From Kiritimatiellia bacterium (lineage in GTDB: Bacteria; Verrucomicrobiota; Kiritimatiellia; RFP12; UBA1067), in NCBI GenBank assembly GCA_017629455.1, contig JAGBXE010000146.1, positions 1 through 6,373 of the forward strand: a stretch of DNA of 6,373 nucleotides, read 5' to 3'. The notes under the pieces are model-generated. The model did no database searches. It worked only from the letters and a program-made list of their open reading frames with translations, and was not told the DNA's origin. Below are positions 1-6,373 of this stretch, in pieces (position 1 is the stretch's first letter; each line of letters begins with the position of its first letter). The position numbers and the translations under genes were made by a program.

Positions 1-2388
1 GAGCGTTCGATACGGCAAGAAAGGCCCTGTCGTTATTTCTATTGTCTTATTTGTCGTTCCTTCAAGCGCCCAATCGTTTACATTATCTGTTTTAGCAATC
101 TCTTTAGCATCATCTGGCTTTTTATCCCACCCTGGGAATGTGCGAGAAGAAACGCTCGCTCCTAGAATGACGGACGAATCGGAGAGAATATATTTAGGAA
201 ACTCAGTAACCTCAATTAGCGAATTTCTCTTTTTTGTAATCATGGACCATAAGCTGCCCGTATCACGTAAAGGCTTATATTCGCGGCCCCAAAAATCCAC
301 GTATTCAACATCCTTTGAGCGAAGAGAAAGAGAAAGTTGCGCTTTGCCGCGCGTAGTCCAGAGGGCTAAAACACGCTTACCGTCTTTGCGCAGAAACTCG
401 TGTACATAAATACAGTCATCGCCAGTCGAAATGCGGCGAGACGATACGACCTTATCCAAAAGCCTAGTTACCGTAGCTACGCCAACGTAAACAGGTTTAG
501 GATATGCCGTTGGTGCCCTTTTACAAAGCCCGCTTCCGCCCCAGAAACTACCGCCGTACGAATTGCCGCAGTCGGTGATAATACCGATAAATATGTCGGG
601 GAAACCCCAAGCTTGCTCTAAAAGGACATCGCGCACCTGCCACGCAGCCTGCTTATCGATGCCGATAAGCGTATCTGTGCGATAGCCCGATTCCCACGTG
701 GCGTTTGGCCTCCATTCCTCGTGACCGAAATGTTTGGCAAGCTGGATCATCATATCGGCCACCTGAAAACACATATCCCCTTCGCGTTCGGGAAGCTGAT
801 TGCGCACGACAGATTCAATCCCCATGTAATCGAAATATTCCTTCGGTAATCCATCCCGAACAGCCTCTGCGATAATTTCAGTTGATGCCAATGAATTTCC
901 AAGTGTTATTTTTACTTCTGGAAATTCTTTACGCATAAGGCCGCATCTTTCCATTGCCATTTTATGGCGTTGCTGACGCTTTGCAAAACCATTCGTCTGA
1001 ACACCGGGCACAACCCACCCGGCACTACCAAACTCTTTAGGATCAGGAACTTTCTGCCCAGTAAGCTCCCAAGCATGTTGATACCCCCATGGCGCATTCT
1101 CATGGAACATAAGAAACGTTGTGACGTTAGGATTTTCATTGCGCTGACGGCGAATGTCGGCAATAATCTCTTCGCGGGAACGCTTGCCGCCCGGCCAAGA
1201 AATCGCAGGAGGCGAAATTTTCCACGGATGGCCGTTAGTTCCGGCAACTCCAAGGCAACGCCTAAGACCAGCCTTAACAAAAAGTGGCCCATATTCGTTG
1301 AGAGATTTTAAATTATAATGCGCCCCGCCGTAGCTCCACGAACCATACGGCCCTTCACCAATACCTTCTGTGCGGGTGTCGGGCGGCAAGATGGCAAAAG
1401 ATGCATTGTGCGTTAAGACCTTTGCACCATCTCTAGTAATCACATAATCTAAGCCATACCACCCAACCGTTTTTTGAGTAAGATCAAATGTAAATGTTTG
1501 CTCACTCTCAAATGGTTGCGCCTCATCTAAAAGAACTGCACCATCAACATCGCGTATCGTGCGGCGAATCTCCCATTTGCCAGGGCGATTAACCGACACT
1601 TTTACGGATGTCTCGGGTTTTTCGCCAGCACCGAAAACATTGCCTGTCTGAGACTGAATAACCTCAAACGAAAGGCCCGATTTATTCAATTCGGCGCTAT
1701 GAACAGTAACTGCGCTAATGTAGTTTGGATCAGGACACATTCTTGCATCTTGCATGGGGCTACGGAACTTGACAAGGCGCGGGAGAATTTCAAAATCAAG
1801 ATAATTCTCAAGCCCTTTCCGGACGCTATACGGCGCCTTTGTAATGGTGTTATTAAGCCATGTGCCGAACATATCGCCACCCCAAACGAAATCGGCAATT
1901 TGCCCCATATCAAGGGGCACATCAACCTCCCACGTGCCGTCAGGAAGTTTGCGCTTCTTTGCTTTATCAAAATCAACTGCTACATTCATCATGCCGGAAA
2001 AATCACGCCCACCGTATTTCGGCCCATCATTATAACGAGTCAAGCGCACAGTAAATACGCGGTCTTTTTTTGCATCGCTGTCGATGCTGACGCGAACTTT
2101 GGCGCGATCATATATTAACGCAGGAACGACAAAAACTTTAGTAGTTGCCGTACGCCCTTTGCCAACCTTACCTTTATACGACAGATCAACACCGTTTTCA
2201 GTAATGGTTGAAAGCGAAAAGCCATCTTTAGGATACGTGATTTTTACATTATTTTCGCAATCTTCCACCCCAGCTTTTATCTCATCAAGCGTCCAAAGGC
2301 GGTTGTGCGCTTCAAATTTGATTTGTGCCGATAATGCAAATGGGGCGAGTGGAATAATGACAAATAATACTTGGCAAATCATTTTCAT
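1..2388 (-). CDS. Secreted glycoside-hydrolase-like multidomain protein (3' end outside window)
   Basis: Reading leftward from an ATG at 2388, the frame is open for all 796 codons to the window edge, so the C-terminus is missing. The N-terminus (MKMICQVLFVIIPLAPFALSA) looks like a Sec signal peptide with cleavage near residue 20-21, so the protein is probably exported. Residues about 22-330 look beta-rich and resemble accessory beta-sandwich domains. At about 345-360 the GPYGSWSYGGAHY stretch looks like the start of a TIM barrel. Residues about 360-640 read as a clan GH-A-like barrel: FLMFHEN places a candidate acid/base at E430, and TWESGY a candidate nucleophile at E566. From about 650 a beta-rich segment follows (YVHEFLRKDGKRVLALWT), typical of the sandwich after such barrels. 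There is no clear Shine-Dalgarno site; a second in-frame ATG lies two codons downstream. It is divergent from the V-ATPase operon. Substrate and GH family cannot be assigned; HEN replaces the usual NE(P) motif. A catalytically dead or non-glycosidase homologue is possible. Confidence 0.8.
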   Translation of the reverse strand, partial: MKMICQVLFVIIPLAPFALSAQIKFEAHNRLWTLDEIKAGVEDCENNVKITYPKDGFSLSTITENGVDLSYKGKVGKGRTATTKVFVVPALIYDRAKVRVSIDSDAKKDRVFTVRLTRYNDGPKYGGRDFSGMMNVAVDFDKAKKRKLPDGTWEVDVPLDMGQIADFVWGGDMFGTWLNNTITKAPYSVRKGLENYLDFEILPRLVKFRSPMQDARMCPDPNYISAVTVHSAELNKSGLSFEVIQSQTGNVFGAGEKPETSVKVSVNRPGKWEIRRTIRDVDGAVLLDEAQPFESEQTFTFDLTQKTVGWYGLDYVITRDGAKVLTHNASFAILPPDTRTEGIGEGPYGSWSYGGAHYNLKSLNEYGPLFVKAGLRRCLGVAGTNGHPWKISPPAISWPGGKRSREEIIADIRRQRNENPNVTTFLMFHENAPWGYQHAWELTGQKVPDPKEFGSAGWVVPGVQTNGFAKRQQRHKMAMERCGLMRKEFPEVKITLGNSLASTEIIAEAVRDGLPKEYFDYMGIESVVRNQLPEREGDMCFQVADMMIQLAKHFGHEEWRPNATWESGYRTDTLIGIDKQAAWQVRDVLLEQAWGFPDIFIGIITDCGNSYGGSFWGGSGLCKRAPTAYPKPVYVGVATVTRLLDKVVSSRRISTGDDCIYVHEFLRKDGKRVLALWTTRGKAQLSLSLRSKDVEYVDFWGREYKPLRDTGSLWSMITKKRNSLIEVTEFPKYILSDSSVILGASVSSRTFPGWDKKPDDAKEIAKTDNVNDWALEGTTNKTIEITTGPFLPYRTL

Positions 2389-2446
2389 GTGAGTAGAAAA
2401 AAAAGGAATTTAATTGCATTTAGAAACAACCATTTTCATAGCAAGT

Positions 2447-2484
2447 ATTATATCACAATCGCTCCGTCATTATAGCCAATTATA
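2447..2484 (-). promoter_or_regulatory. Leftward promoter cluster with three TATAAT hexamers
   Basis: On the minus strand three perfect TATAAT -10 hexamers lie at 2484-2479, 2474-2469 and 2452-2447. The one nearest the gene is preceded by TG and one base (TGATATAAT), a perfect extended -10, which makes it the best candidate. Its start site would fall near 2440, giving a leader of roughly 50 nt before the ATG at 2388. No good TTGACA-like -35 is visible for any of the three. The hexamers are seen directly; promoter use and start site are inferred. The leader ends in a run of eight T on the minus strand (2404-2397) and has no recognisable ribosome-binding site. Confidence 0.55.
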
Positions 2485-2505
2485 TGAACGCGAATGGGGA
2501 AATTT

Positions 2506-2514
2506 TGCTATAAT
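2506..2514 (+). promoter_or_regulatory. Extended -10 promoter of the V-ATPase operon
   Basis: TGCTATAAT is a perfect extended -10 (TGnTATAAT), with TG at 2506-2507 and TATAAT at 2509-2514. The -35 region is weak: TGAACG at 2485-2490 matches the consensus at three positions with an 18-bp spacer. This fits extended -10 promoters, which depend less on a -35. Transcription would start near 2521, about 30 nt before the vatE ATG. The TG-TATAAT is seen directly; the role is inferred from its position just ahead of vatE. Confidence 0.65.
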
Positions 2515-2536
2515 TGAGGCGCATTTTTAAATGAGT

Positions 2537-2540
2537 GGAG
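2537..2540 (+). promoter_or_regulatory. Ribosome-binding site of vatE
   Basis: GGAG lies 10 nt before the ATG at 2551, a slightly long but workable spacing. It supports this start over the out-of-frame ATG at 2531, which opens only a short frame. Confidence 0.55.
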
Positions 2541-2550
2541 CTAAAGCGAA

Positions 2551-3117
2551 ATGCAAGACATTCAAAGCCTGTTGGAAAAAATCAACCGCGAAGGCGTAGA
2601 AAAAGCCGATGCCGAGGCAAAGCGCATTATAAGCGACGCCAAAACCTCAGCCGAAGCAATCGTCCGTGAAGCTAAATTACAAGCTGAAAAGTTTAAAGCC
2701 GAAGCTGAGAAATCAGCTGCCGACTACTCTTCACGCGCAGAAGAATCAATACGCCAGGCCGCTCGCGATGTTGTACTAGAAACAAAAGAAGCGATTAACA
2801 CGCTTCTTGAGCGCCTACTTATTAAAGATGTCAACACGTCTCTCAACGACGAAAAAACAATATGCGAGCTTGTCGAAAGCGCGATTAAAGAGCTTTCCTG
2901 CAAGGGCGAAATTACATGTGGGGCGAAACTCGCCGAAACATTAAAAGCGCAATCTGCAAACCTTGGAGAGTTTTCATTGGTTCTCGATGAATCAGCAGAC
3001 GAAGGTTTTTCAGTGCGCATTGACGGCGGCCGAATTGAGCACGCTTTCACGGCCGAGGTTATCGCCGCTGAAATATCGAAACGCCTTCGTGCCGACTTAG
3101 CTAAACTTATCGGCTAA
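2551..3117 (+). CDS. vatE: V-type ATP synthase subunit E (peripheral stalk)
   Basis: A 188-residue protein of normal length for subunit E of A/V-type ATPases. In this complex E forms part of the peripheral stalk that holds the catalytic A/B head against the membrane sector. Residues about 1-85 are a long Ala/Glu/Lys-rich helix without prolines (for example ISDAKTSAEAIVREAKLQAE), as expected for the stalk coiled coil. The rest is a globular domain ending in the family's typical C-terminus: GFSVRIDGGRIEHAF at residues 152-166, then AEVIAAEISKRLRADLAKLIG. GGAG sits 10 nt before the ATG and an extended -10 promoter lies about 40 bp upstream, so this is the first gene of the operon. The next gene begins directly after its TAA. 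The E-x-A order strongly supports the call. Whether the complex pumps H+ or Na+ cannot be told from this subunit. Confidence 0.93.
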   Translation: MQDIQSLLEKINREGVEKADAEAKRIISDAKTSAEAIVREAKLQAEKFKAEAEKSAADYSSRAEESIRQAARDVVLETKEAINTLLERLLIKDVNTSLNDEKTICELVESAIKELSCKGEITCGAKLAETLKAQSANLGEFSLVLDESADEGFSVRIDGGRIEHAFTAEVIAAEISKRLRADLAKLIG

Positions 3118-3588
3118 ATGAATCTCGACTACATAGTAACGAGCCTGCCGGCACTTTCATTTGGAGAAAAGCCTGCCATAACTTTGGATGAATTCATCGC
3201 CCACTTAGGCGGCGAGCAACCAAAGTTGACGGATGAATGGTGCGATCTCGAAACACAGCTTAGAAATGCAGTTGCCGCGTGTCGCGGCCGCCCCTTTGAT
3301 GCGCGCGCAGCGCATGGGTGCGCAATTTATTGGCGCGAGAGAATACGAGAATGTTTTGCAGAAAACGATATCTTCCGCCGCGATGAAATGATAGATAGAG
3401 TTTGGTGGGACGCAGCAGGCGAACTTACAAACCCGGTAGCACCACTTGGCAAAGGTGCGCTTTTAACATACTTTATCCGTCTTAAGATCGCCTTAAAGCG
3501 CGCTTTGATTTCATCAGCCGACGGAAATGCTGCATACGTAAAGCTAACCGATATGTCTAATCAGACGCCCGAAAGCGGGCAACGATAA
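3118..3588 (+). CDS. V-ATPase operon-associated DUF2764-like protein
   Basis: A 156-residue protein lying between vatE and vatA. The N-terminus DYIVTSLPALSFGEKPAITLDEFIAHLG carries the (Y)xxxSLPxLSFGEKP signature (residues 9-19) that I associate with the DUF2764 family, known from V-ATPase operons of spirochaetes, Chlamydiae, Bacteroidetes and other PVC bacteria at exactly this position. The remainder looks helical and charged. There is no signal peptide or membrane segment, so it is probably cytoplasmic. The ATG follows the vatE TAA without a gap and has no Shine-Dalgarno site of its own, which suggests translational coupling to vatE. Function is not established. An inferred possibility is that it stands in for the missing subunit C (central-stalk socket) in these short operons. 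It seems short compared with the longer members I recall, with no sign of frameshift; the reading frame ends cleanly just before the vatA ribosome-binding site. Confidence 0.8.
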   Translation: MNLDYIVTSLPALSFGEKPAITLDEFIAHLGGEQPKLTDEWCDLETQLRNAVAACRGRPFDARAAHGCAIYWRERIRECFAENDIFRRDEMIDRVWWDAAGELTNPVAPLGKGALLTYFIRLKIALKRALISSADGNAAYVKLTDMSNQTPESGQR

Positions 3589-3592
3589 TTTT

Positions 3593-3598
3593 GAGGAG
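3593..3598 (+). promoter_or_regulatory. Strong ribosome-binding site of vatA
   Basis: GAGGAG lies 7 nt before the ATG at 3606. It sets the start there rather than at the in-frame TTG at 3591, which overlaps this site and would add only five residues (MRSIS). Confidence 0.85.
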
Positions 3599-3605
3599 TA
3601 TATCA

Positions 3606-5390
3606 ATGACCAAGGGCAAGATAACTGGCGTAAACGGCAACATGATAACAGTCCGCTTCGATGGCGCAGTAGCCCAGAACGAAGTCGGGCACGCTATCCT
3701 TGGCGACAAGCGCTTGATGGCCGAAATAGTCCGCGTCAGAAACGGCGTTTGCGACATGCAGGTTTTTGAATCCACATCCGACTTGCGCGTTGGAACTGAA
3801 GTTGAATTTTCTGGCGAAATGCTTGCCGCGGAGCTTGGACCCGGGATGCTCGCCCAAGTATATGACGGCCTTCAAAACCCGCTTTCTGAACTTGCCGAAG
3901 AAGCCGGGAAGATTTCTGAATCTGCCGCCTACTTCCTTCAGCGCGGAATGTACCTACCAGGCCTTCCACGCGATGTAAAATGGGATTTCCACCCTACCGC
4001 AAAGCCAGGCGACAGGGTATTTGCAGGTGATGAACTTGGGTGGGTTACAGAAGGCATATTCGACAACAAAACGATGCCGGGGCACAAAATCATGGCGCCC
4101 TTCACACTGCGCGGAGCTTACACCGTTAAGTCGATCGCCCCCGAAGGCGACTACACGGTAACGGAGATCATCGCAACGCTCACCCCTTCCGACAGCACCG
4201 CTAAAAATACTGCCGAAGTAAACGTTGCCATGATGCAGCGCTGGCCTGTTAAAGTGCCGATCAAATGTTTTTCAGAGCGCCTTGAACCATCAGAAACTCT
4301 TGCTACAACAGTTCGAACGATCGATACGTTCTTCCCTGTTGCTGTCGGCGGAACATACTGCATTCCCGGCCCCTTCGGAGCTGGCAAAACAGTTCTTCAG
4401 CAGACTACAGCCAGATACGCAAAGGTCGACGTTGTAATTTCCGCCGCGTGCGGCGAACGTGCAGGCGAAGTCGTAGAAACGCTCAAAGAATTTCCCGAGA
4501 TTGTCGATCCTAAAACTGGTCAGTCGCTGATGAAGCGCACAATCATTATTTGCAACACTTCATCAATGCCTGTTGCCTCGCGTGAAGCTTCGGTGTACAC
4601 GGCCGTAACGCTTGCAGAATATTTTAGGCAGATGGGGCTTAACGTGCTTGTCCTTGCCGATTCAACATCTCGTTGGGCGCAGGCAATGCGCGAGCTTTCC
4701 GGCCGCCTTGAGGAAATTCCCGGCGAAGAAGCATTCCCGGCATACCTCGAAAGCCGTATTGCCGCATTTTACGAACGCGCAGGTCGCGTAAAGCTTCGTA
4801 ACGGAACTACAGGCTCCGTCACAATTGGCGGCACAGTTTCCCCTGCAGGCGGCAACTTTGACGAGCCGGTCACACAAGCAACTCTTAAAGTCGTTGGCGG
4901 CTTCCATGGGCTTTCTCGCGCACGATCCGATGCTCGCCGTTATCCGGCAATCGATCCGCTCGACAGCTGGAGCCATTACCGTCCAGTCATCGAATCTGAA
5001 CGCGTGGAAACAGCCAGAAAGATTCTCCGCGAAGGCAATGAAATTAGCCAAATGATGAAAGTCGTTGGCGAAGAAGGAACAACGCTAGAAGACTTTACGA
5101 CATACTTAAAGGCCGAATTCCTTGATGCCGTATATCTCCAGCAAAACGCTTTCAGCGAGACTGACGCTTCAACGCCTGTAGAACGTCAGAAAATCATGTT
5201 CGACGTTGTTGAAAAGTTTTTGACCTCGACCTTCTCTTTCGCAGACAAGGACGAAGCGCGAAAATTCTTCCTTTCAGCTCAACAGACATTTATCGACTGG
5301 AACGATAAGCCTTCTCAAAGCGCCGACTTTGAAAACCTAAAAGAAGCTTTGATAAAGCAAGCTGAATCGGCGGCTTTACCTACCGCCTGA
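3606..5390 (+). CDS. vatA: V-type ATP synthase catalytic subunit A
   Basis: A 594-residue, apparently complete catalytic subunit of an A/V-type rotary ATPase, which couples ATP hydrolysis or synthesis to ion transport. Order of parts: N-terminal beta-barrel opening MTKGKITGVNGNMITV; the ELGPGMLAQVYDGLQNPL motif at 76-93; the subunit-A-specific insertion about 110-190; the nucleotide-binding domain with Walker A GPFGAGKT at 255-262 (K261, T262); GERAGE at 283-288 with the expected catalytic glutamate E284; Walker B region LADSTSRW at 350-357; SGRLEEIPGEE at 365-375; SPAGGNFDEPVTQ at 412-424; then a helical C-terminal domain. All key residues are present, so it should be active. GERAGEV and the relatively short helical stretch after DPLDSWSHY resemble the spirochaete/Chlamydia/PVC type, as I recall it, rather than archaeal A subunits. 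The start has a GAGGAG site. Unusually, no vatB follows: a hairpin and a convergent gene come next. Confidence 0.97.
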   Translation: MTKGKITGVNGNMITVRFDGAVAQNEVGHAILGDKRLMAEIVRVRNGVCDMQVFESTSDLRVGTEVEFSGEMLAAELGPGMLAQVYDGLQNPLSELAEEAGKISESAAYFLQRGMYLPGLPRDVKWDFHPTAKPGDRVFAGDELGWVTEGIFDNKTMPGHKIMAPFTLRGAYTVKSIAPEGDYTVTEIIATLTPSDSTAKNTAEVNVAMMQRWPVKVPIKCFSERLEPSETLATTVRTIDTFFPVAVGGTYCIPGPFGAGKTVLQQTTARYAKVDVVISAACGERAGEVVETLKEFPEIVDPKTGQSLMKRTIIICNTSSMPVASREASVYTAVTLAEYFRQMGLNVLVLADSTSRWAQAMRELSGRLEEIPGEEAFPAYLESRIAAFYERAGRVKLRNGTTGSVTIGGTVSPAGGNFDEPVTQATLKVVGGFHGLSRARSDARRYPAIDPLDSWSHYRPVIESERVETARKILREGNEISQMMKVVGEEGTTLEDFTTYLKAEFLDAVYLQQNAFSETDASTPVERQKIMFDVVEKFLTSTFSFADKDEARKFFLSAQQTFIDWNDKPSQSADFENLKEALIKQAESAALPTA

Positions 5391-5426
5391 CCAGCGTAAA
5401 ACTTCACTTAAGAAACAATTGATAGG

Positions 5427-5462
5427 AAACGCTACAAATGCTAATCAGCGTTTGTAGCGTTT
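5427..5462. terminator. Bidirectional hairpin between convergent genes
   Basis: AAACGCTACAAA (5427-5438) and TTTGTAGCGTTT (5451-5462) are perfect 12-bp complements. Inside them a T-G pair (wobble in RNA) and GCT/AGC (5440-5442 with 5447-5449) extend the stem to about 16 bp around an AATC loop. It starts 36 bp after the vatA stop. On the plus strand the stem ends in TTTT; on the minus strand it ends in GTTT then CC, so the U-tracts are short on both sides. The symmetry and position suggest a shared terminator for vatA and the gene to the right, with weak tails. The right arm encodes the last residues (KRYKR) of the minus-strand gene and the loop region holds its TGA stop (5447-5445). Confidence 0.75.
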
Positions 5463-6373
5463 TGCAACGCTTATCCTTGCCTTGGCCGTAGCGAGATTAG
5501 ATGACGTAATCGATACGCATGCACGGCCTGTAAAAGGAAGGATTGGCCTTTCAAGCGTGCCTTGAGCCATAACTTCGCGGCTACCACGCTTAACGCGGAT
5601 AACACGCCAATCACGCCCATTAACGCAGCGGAGAATATCATTCTTTAAAAGCGTACACTTGAAATCGTAAGCGACATTGCCTATGTTTACGCTTGGATTT
5701 TCAATTGGGCCAACAATTCTTATCTCCAATTGCGCAGTCTCATTCGGCCGCGTGACAACCGTCTGATTGGCAGAAAGTCCAGCAGATGGATTATAAATAA
5801 GCGGACGCTCGGGCTCAAACTGCAAACGCGGCGATTTAGTAGCCTCCTTTACAAAGGCCTCGTCGCCCTTGCCGACTGAAATAAGAGTTACCTCGGCGCG
5901 CGGGAAGTCATTGCCAGCGTCTCCAATCCAAGAAAGGGTATTTTTACCGGCAATAGTCTTAAGGTTTTTAGGCCCGACTTTGCGCGCGATGGGGCTACCA
6001 TTATCGCCAAGTAAAGTCCAATAACCATCGACAAGTTCAGCAACTTCCGTTGACTTCATTTCAAACGGCACCGGAATTTCGCGGCCATTGAAATTTATTA
6101 CGGCATTTTTCGTGACGGCTTTGTGACGGCCAATAGCGCGCACTGCCGAAACTTCTACACGAGTCTTGCCGTTGACCGGCACATCGTTAAGCCAAAGATT
6201 GACGCGTTCAACGGTGCGTCCCATTATCTCTGTACGATAAACTTCTGTAGCCGTATTAAGCCTATAATGCGAATAAGGCCACTTATGATTGAAGTAGTCG
6301 TACGCGTCACGTTCACGCAGCTGAAGCGCAAAATAACGCCAGCCTTCGAAATCCAGGCGGACATAATGTTCGC
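5445..6373 (-). CDS. C-terminal part of a beta-rich, probably exported protein (5' end outside window)
   Basis: The frame is open from the right edge (first whole codon at 6371) to the TGA at 5447-5445, giving 308 visible residues and no start. An internal ATG at 6224 has no ribosome-binding site, and the coding-like sequence continues upstream of it (VRLDFEGWRYFALQLRERDAYDYF), so the true start lies beyond the window. The visible part is rich in alternating hydrophobic/polar segments, Val, Asn and Gly, with few long helices. The opening segment through VNLWLNDVPVNGKTRVEVSAVRAIG resembles galactose-binding-like jelly-roll modules, and the rest (RPLIYNPSAG, GPIENPSVNIG, ATAKARISVAK) looks like further beta-sandwich domains. 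By style it resembles the large secreted carbohydrate-related proteins of Lentisphaerae-type bacteria, and possibly the C-terminal kind of sequence missing from the left-hand gene. I do not recognise a specific family and see no catalytic motif. It runs convergently toward vatA, and its last codons lie within the shared hairpin. Confidence 0.75.
   Translation of the reverse strand, partial: EHYVRLDFEGWRYFALQLRERDAYDYFNHKWPYSHYRLNTATEVYRTEIMGRTVERVNLWLNDVPVNGKTRVEVSAVRAIGRHKAVTKNAVINFNGREIPVPFEMKSTEVAELVDGYWTLLGDNGSPIARKVGPKNLKTIAGKNTLSWIGDAGNDFPRAEVTLISVGKGDEAFVKEATKSPRLQFEPERPLIYNPSAGLSANQTVVTRPNETAQLEIRIVGPIENPSVNIGNVAYDFKCTLLKNDILRCVNGRDWRVIRVKRGSREVMAQGTLERPILPFTGRACVSITSSNLATAKARISVAKRYKR

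Noticed and set aside
1..2388. Possible frameshift or pseudogene in the left-hand gene, since only fragmentary open frames with start and stop are apparent there
   Set aside because: Reading the minus strand codon by codon gives 796 uninterrupted codons; it seems fragmentary only because the stop lies outside the window.
140..2392. Several plus-strand open frames of 63-139 codons and short minus-strand frames inside 140-2392
   Set aside because: They are shadows of the single continuous minus-strand frame from 2388 to 1, which has a signal peptide and domain-like sequence; the shadow translations are low-complexity, show no family motif and lack ribosome-binding sites.
3591..3605. Upstream TTG start for vatA adding MRSIS
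   Set aside because: It overlaps the GAGGAG site that serves the ATG at 3606, and MTKGKITGVNGN is the normal start of subunit A.
4662..5051. A 129-codon minus-strand frame inside vatA
   Set aside because: It lies opposite the most conserved part of vatA, is cysteine-rich without any motif, and is explained by the codon bias of the real gene.
6222..6224. ATG at 6224 as start of the right-hand minus-strand gene
   Set aside because: The frame stays open upstream to the window edge with protein-like sequence (VRLDFEGWRYFALQLRERDAYDYF), and no ribosome-binding site precedes this ATG.
1..6373. CRISPR arrays, tRNA or rRNA genes, insertion sequences, defence or phage genes
   Set aside because: No regularly spaced repeats, cloverleaf sequence, transposase motifs or phage-like proteins were seen; the coding space is filled by five genes.

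Overview
The window looks like part of a chromosome from a bacterium that has an A/V-type (vacuolar-type) ATPase and many exported carbohydrate-related proteins. The V-ATPase gene order E, DUF2764-like, A and the sequence character of subunit A (GERAGEV, STSRWAQAMREL, SGRLEEIPGEEAFPAYLESRIAAFYERAG) match the type I know from spirochaetes, Chlamydiae and other PVC-superphylum bacteria. The large secreted glycosidase-like neighbours point to the Lentisphaerae/Kiritimatiellae/Verrucomicrobia side of PVC. This placement is an inference from family knowledge, not a computed phylogeny.

Layout. (1) 1-2388, minus strand: the first 796 codons of a very large secreted protein. It has a signal peptide, N-terminal beta-sandwich-type regions and a TIM-barrel glycoside-hydrolase-like domain with two candidate catalytic glutamates, followed by a beta-rich region. 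It runs off the left edge of the window. (2) 2389-2550: a 162-bp divergent control region. It holds one extended -10 promoter facing right and three perfect TATAAT hexamers facing left. (3) 2551-5390, plus strand: a compact three-gene V-ATPase operon, with vatE (peripheral stalk), a short DUF2764-like V-ATPase-associated gene starting directly after the vatE stop, and vatA (catalytic subunit) with a strong Shine-Dalgarno site. (4) 5427-5462: a long, nearly perfect hairpin that probably terminates transcription from both sides. It contains the stop codon of the next gene. (5) 5445-6373, minus strand: the C-terminal 308 codons of another large beta-rich protein, cut by the right edge.

How the parts relate. 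Subunits E and A and the DUF2764-like protein should act together in the cytoplasmic V1/A1 sector of a rotary ion-translocating ATPase. Subunits B, D, I and K, which normally follow vatA in this operon type, are absent: a convergent unrelated gene and a hairpin come directly after vatA. The rest of the complex must be encoded elsewhere if the enzyme is functional. The two flanking genes look like polysaccharide-related proteins with no evident functional tie to the ATPase. There are no RNA genes, mobile elements or CRISPR arrays that I can support, and I see no strong case for a wholly new system. The best leads are the split V-ATPase operon, the short DUF2764 protein, and the divergent glycosidase.
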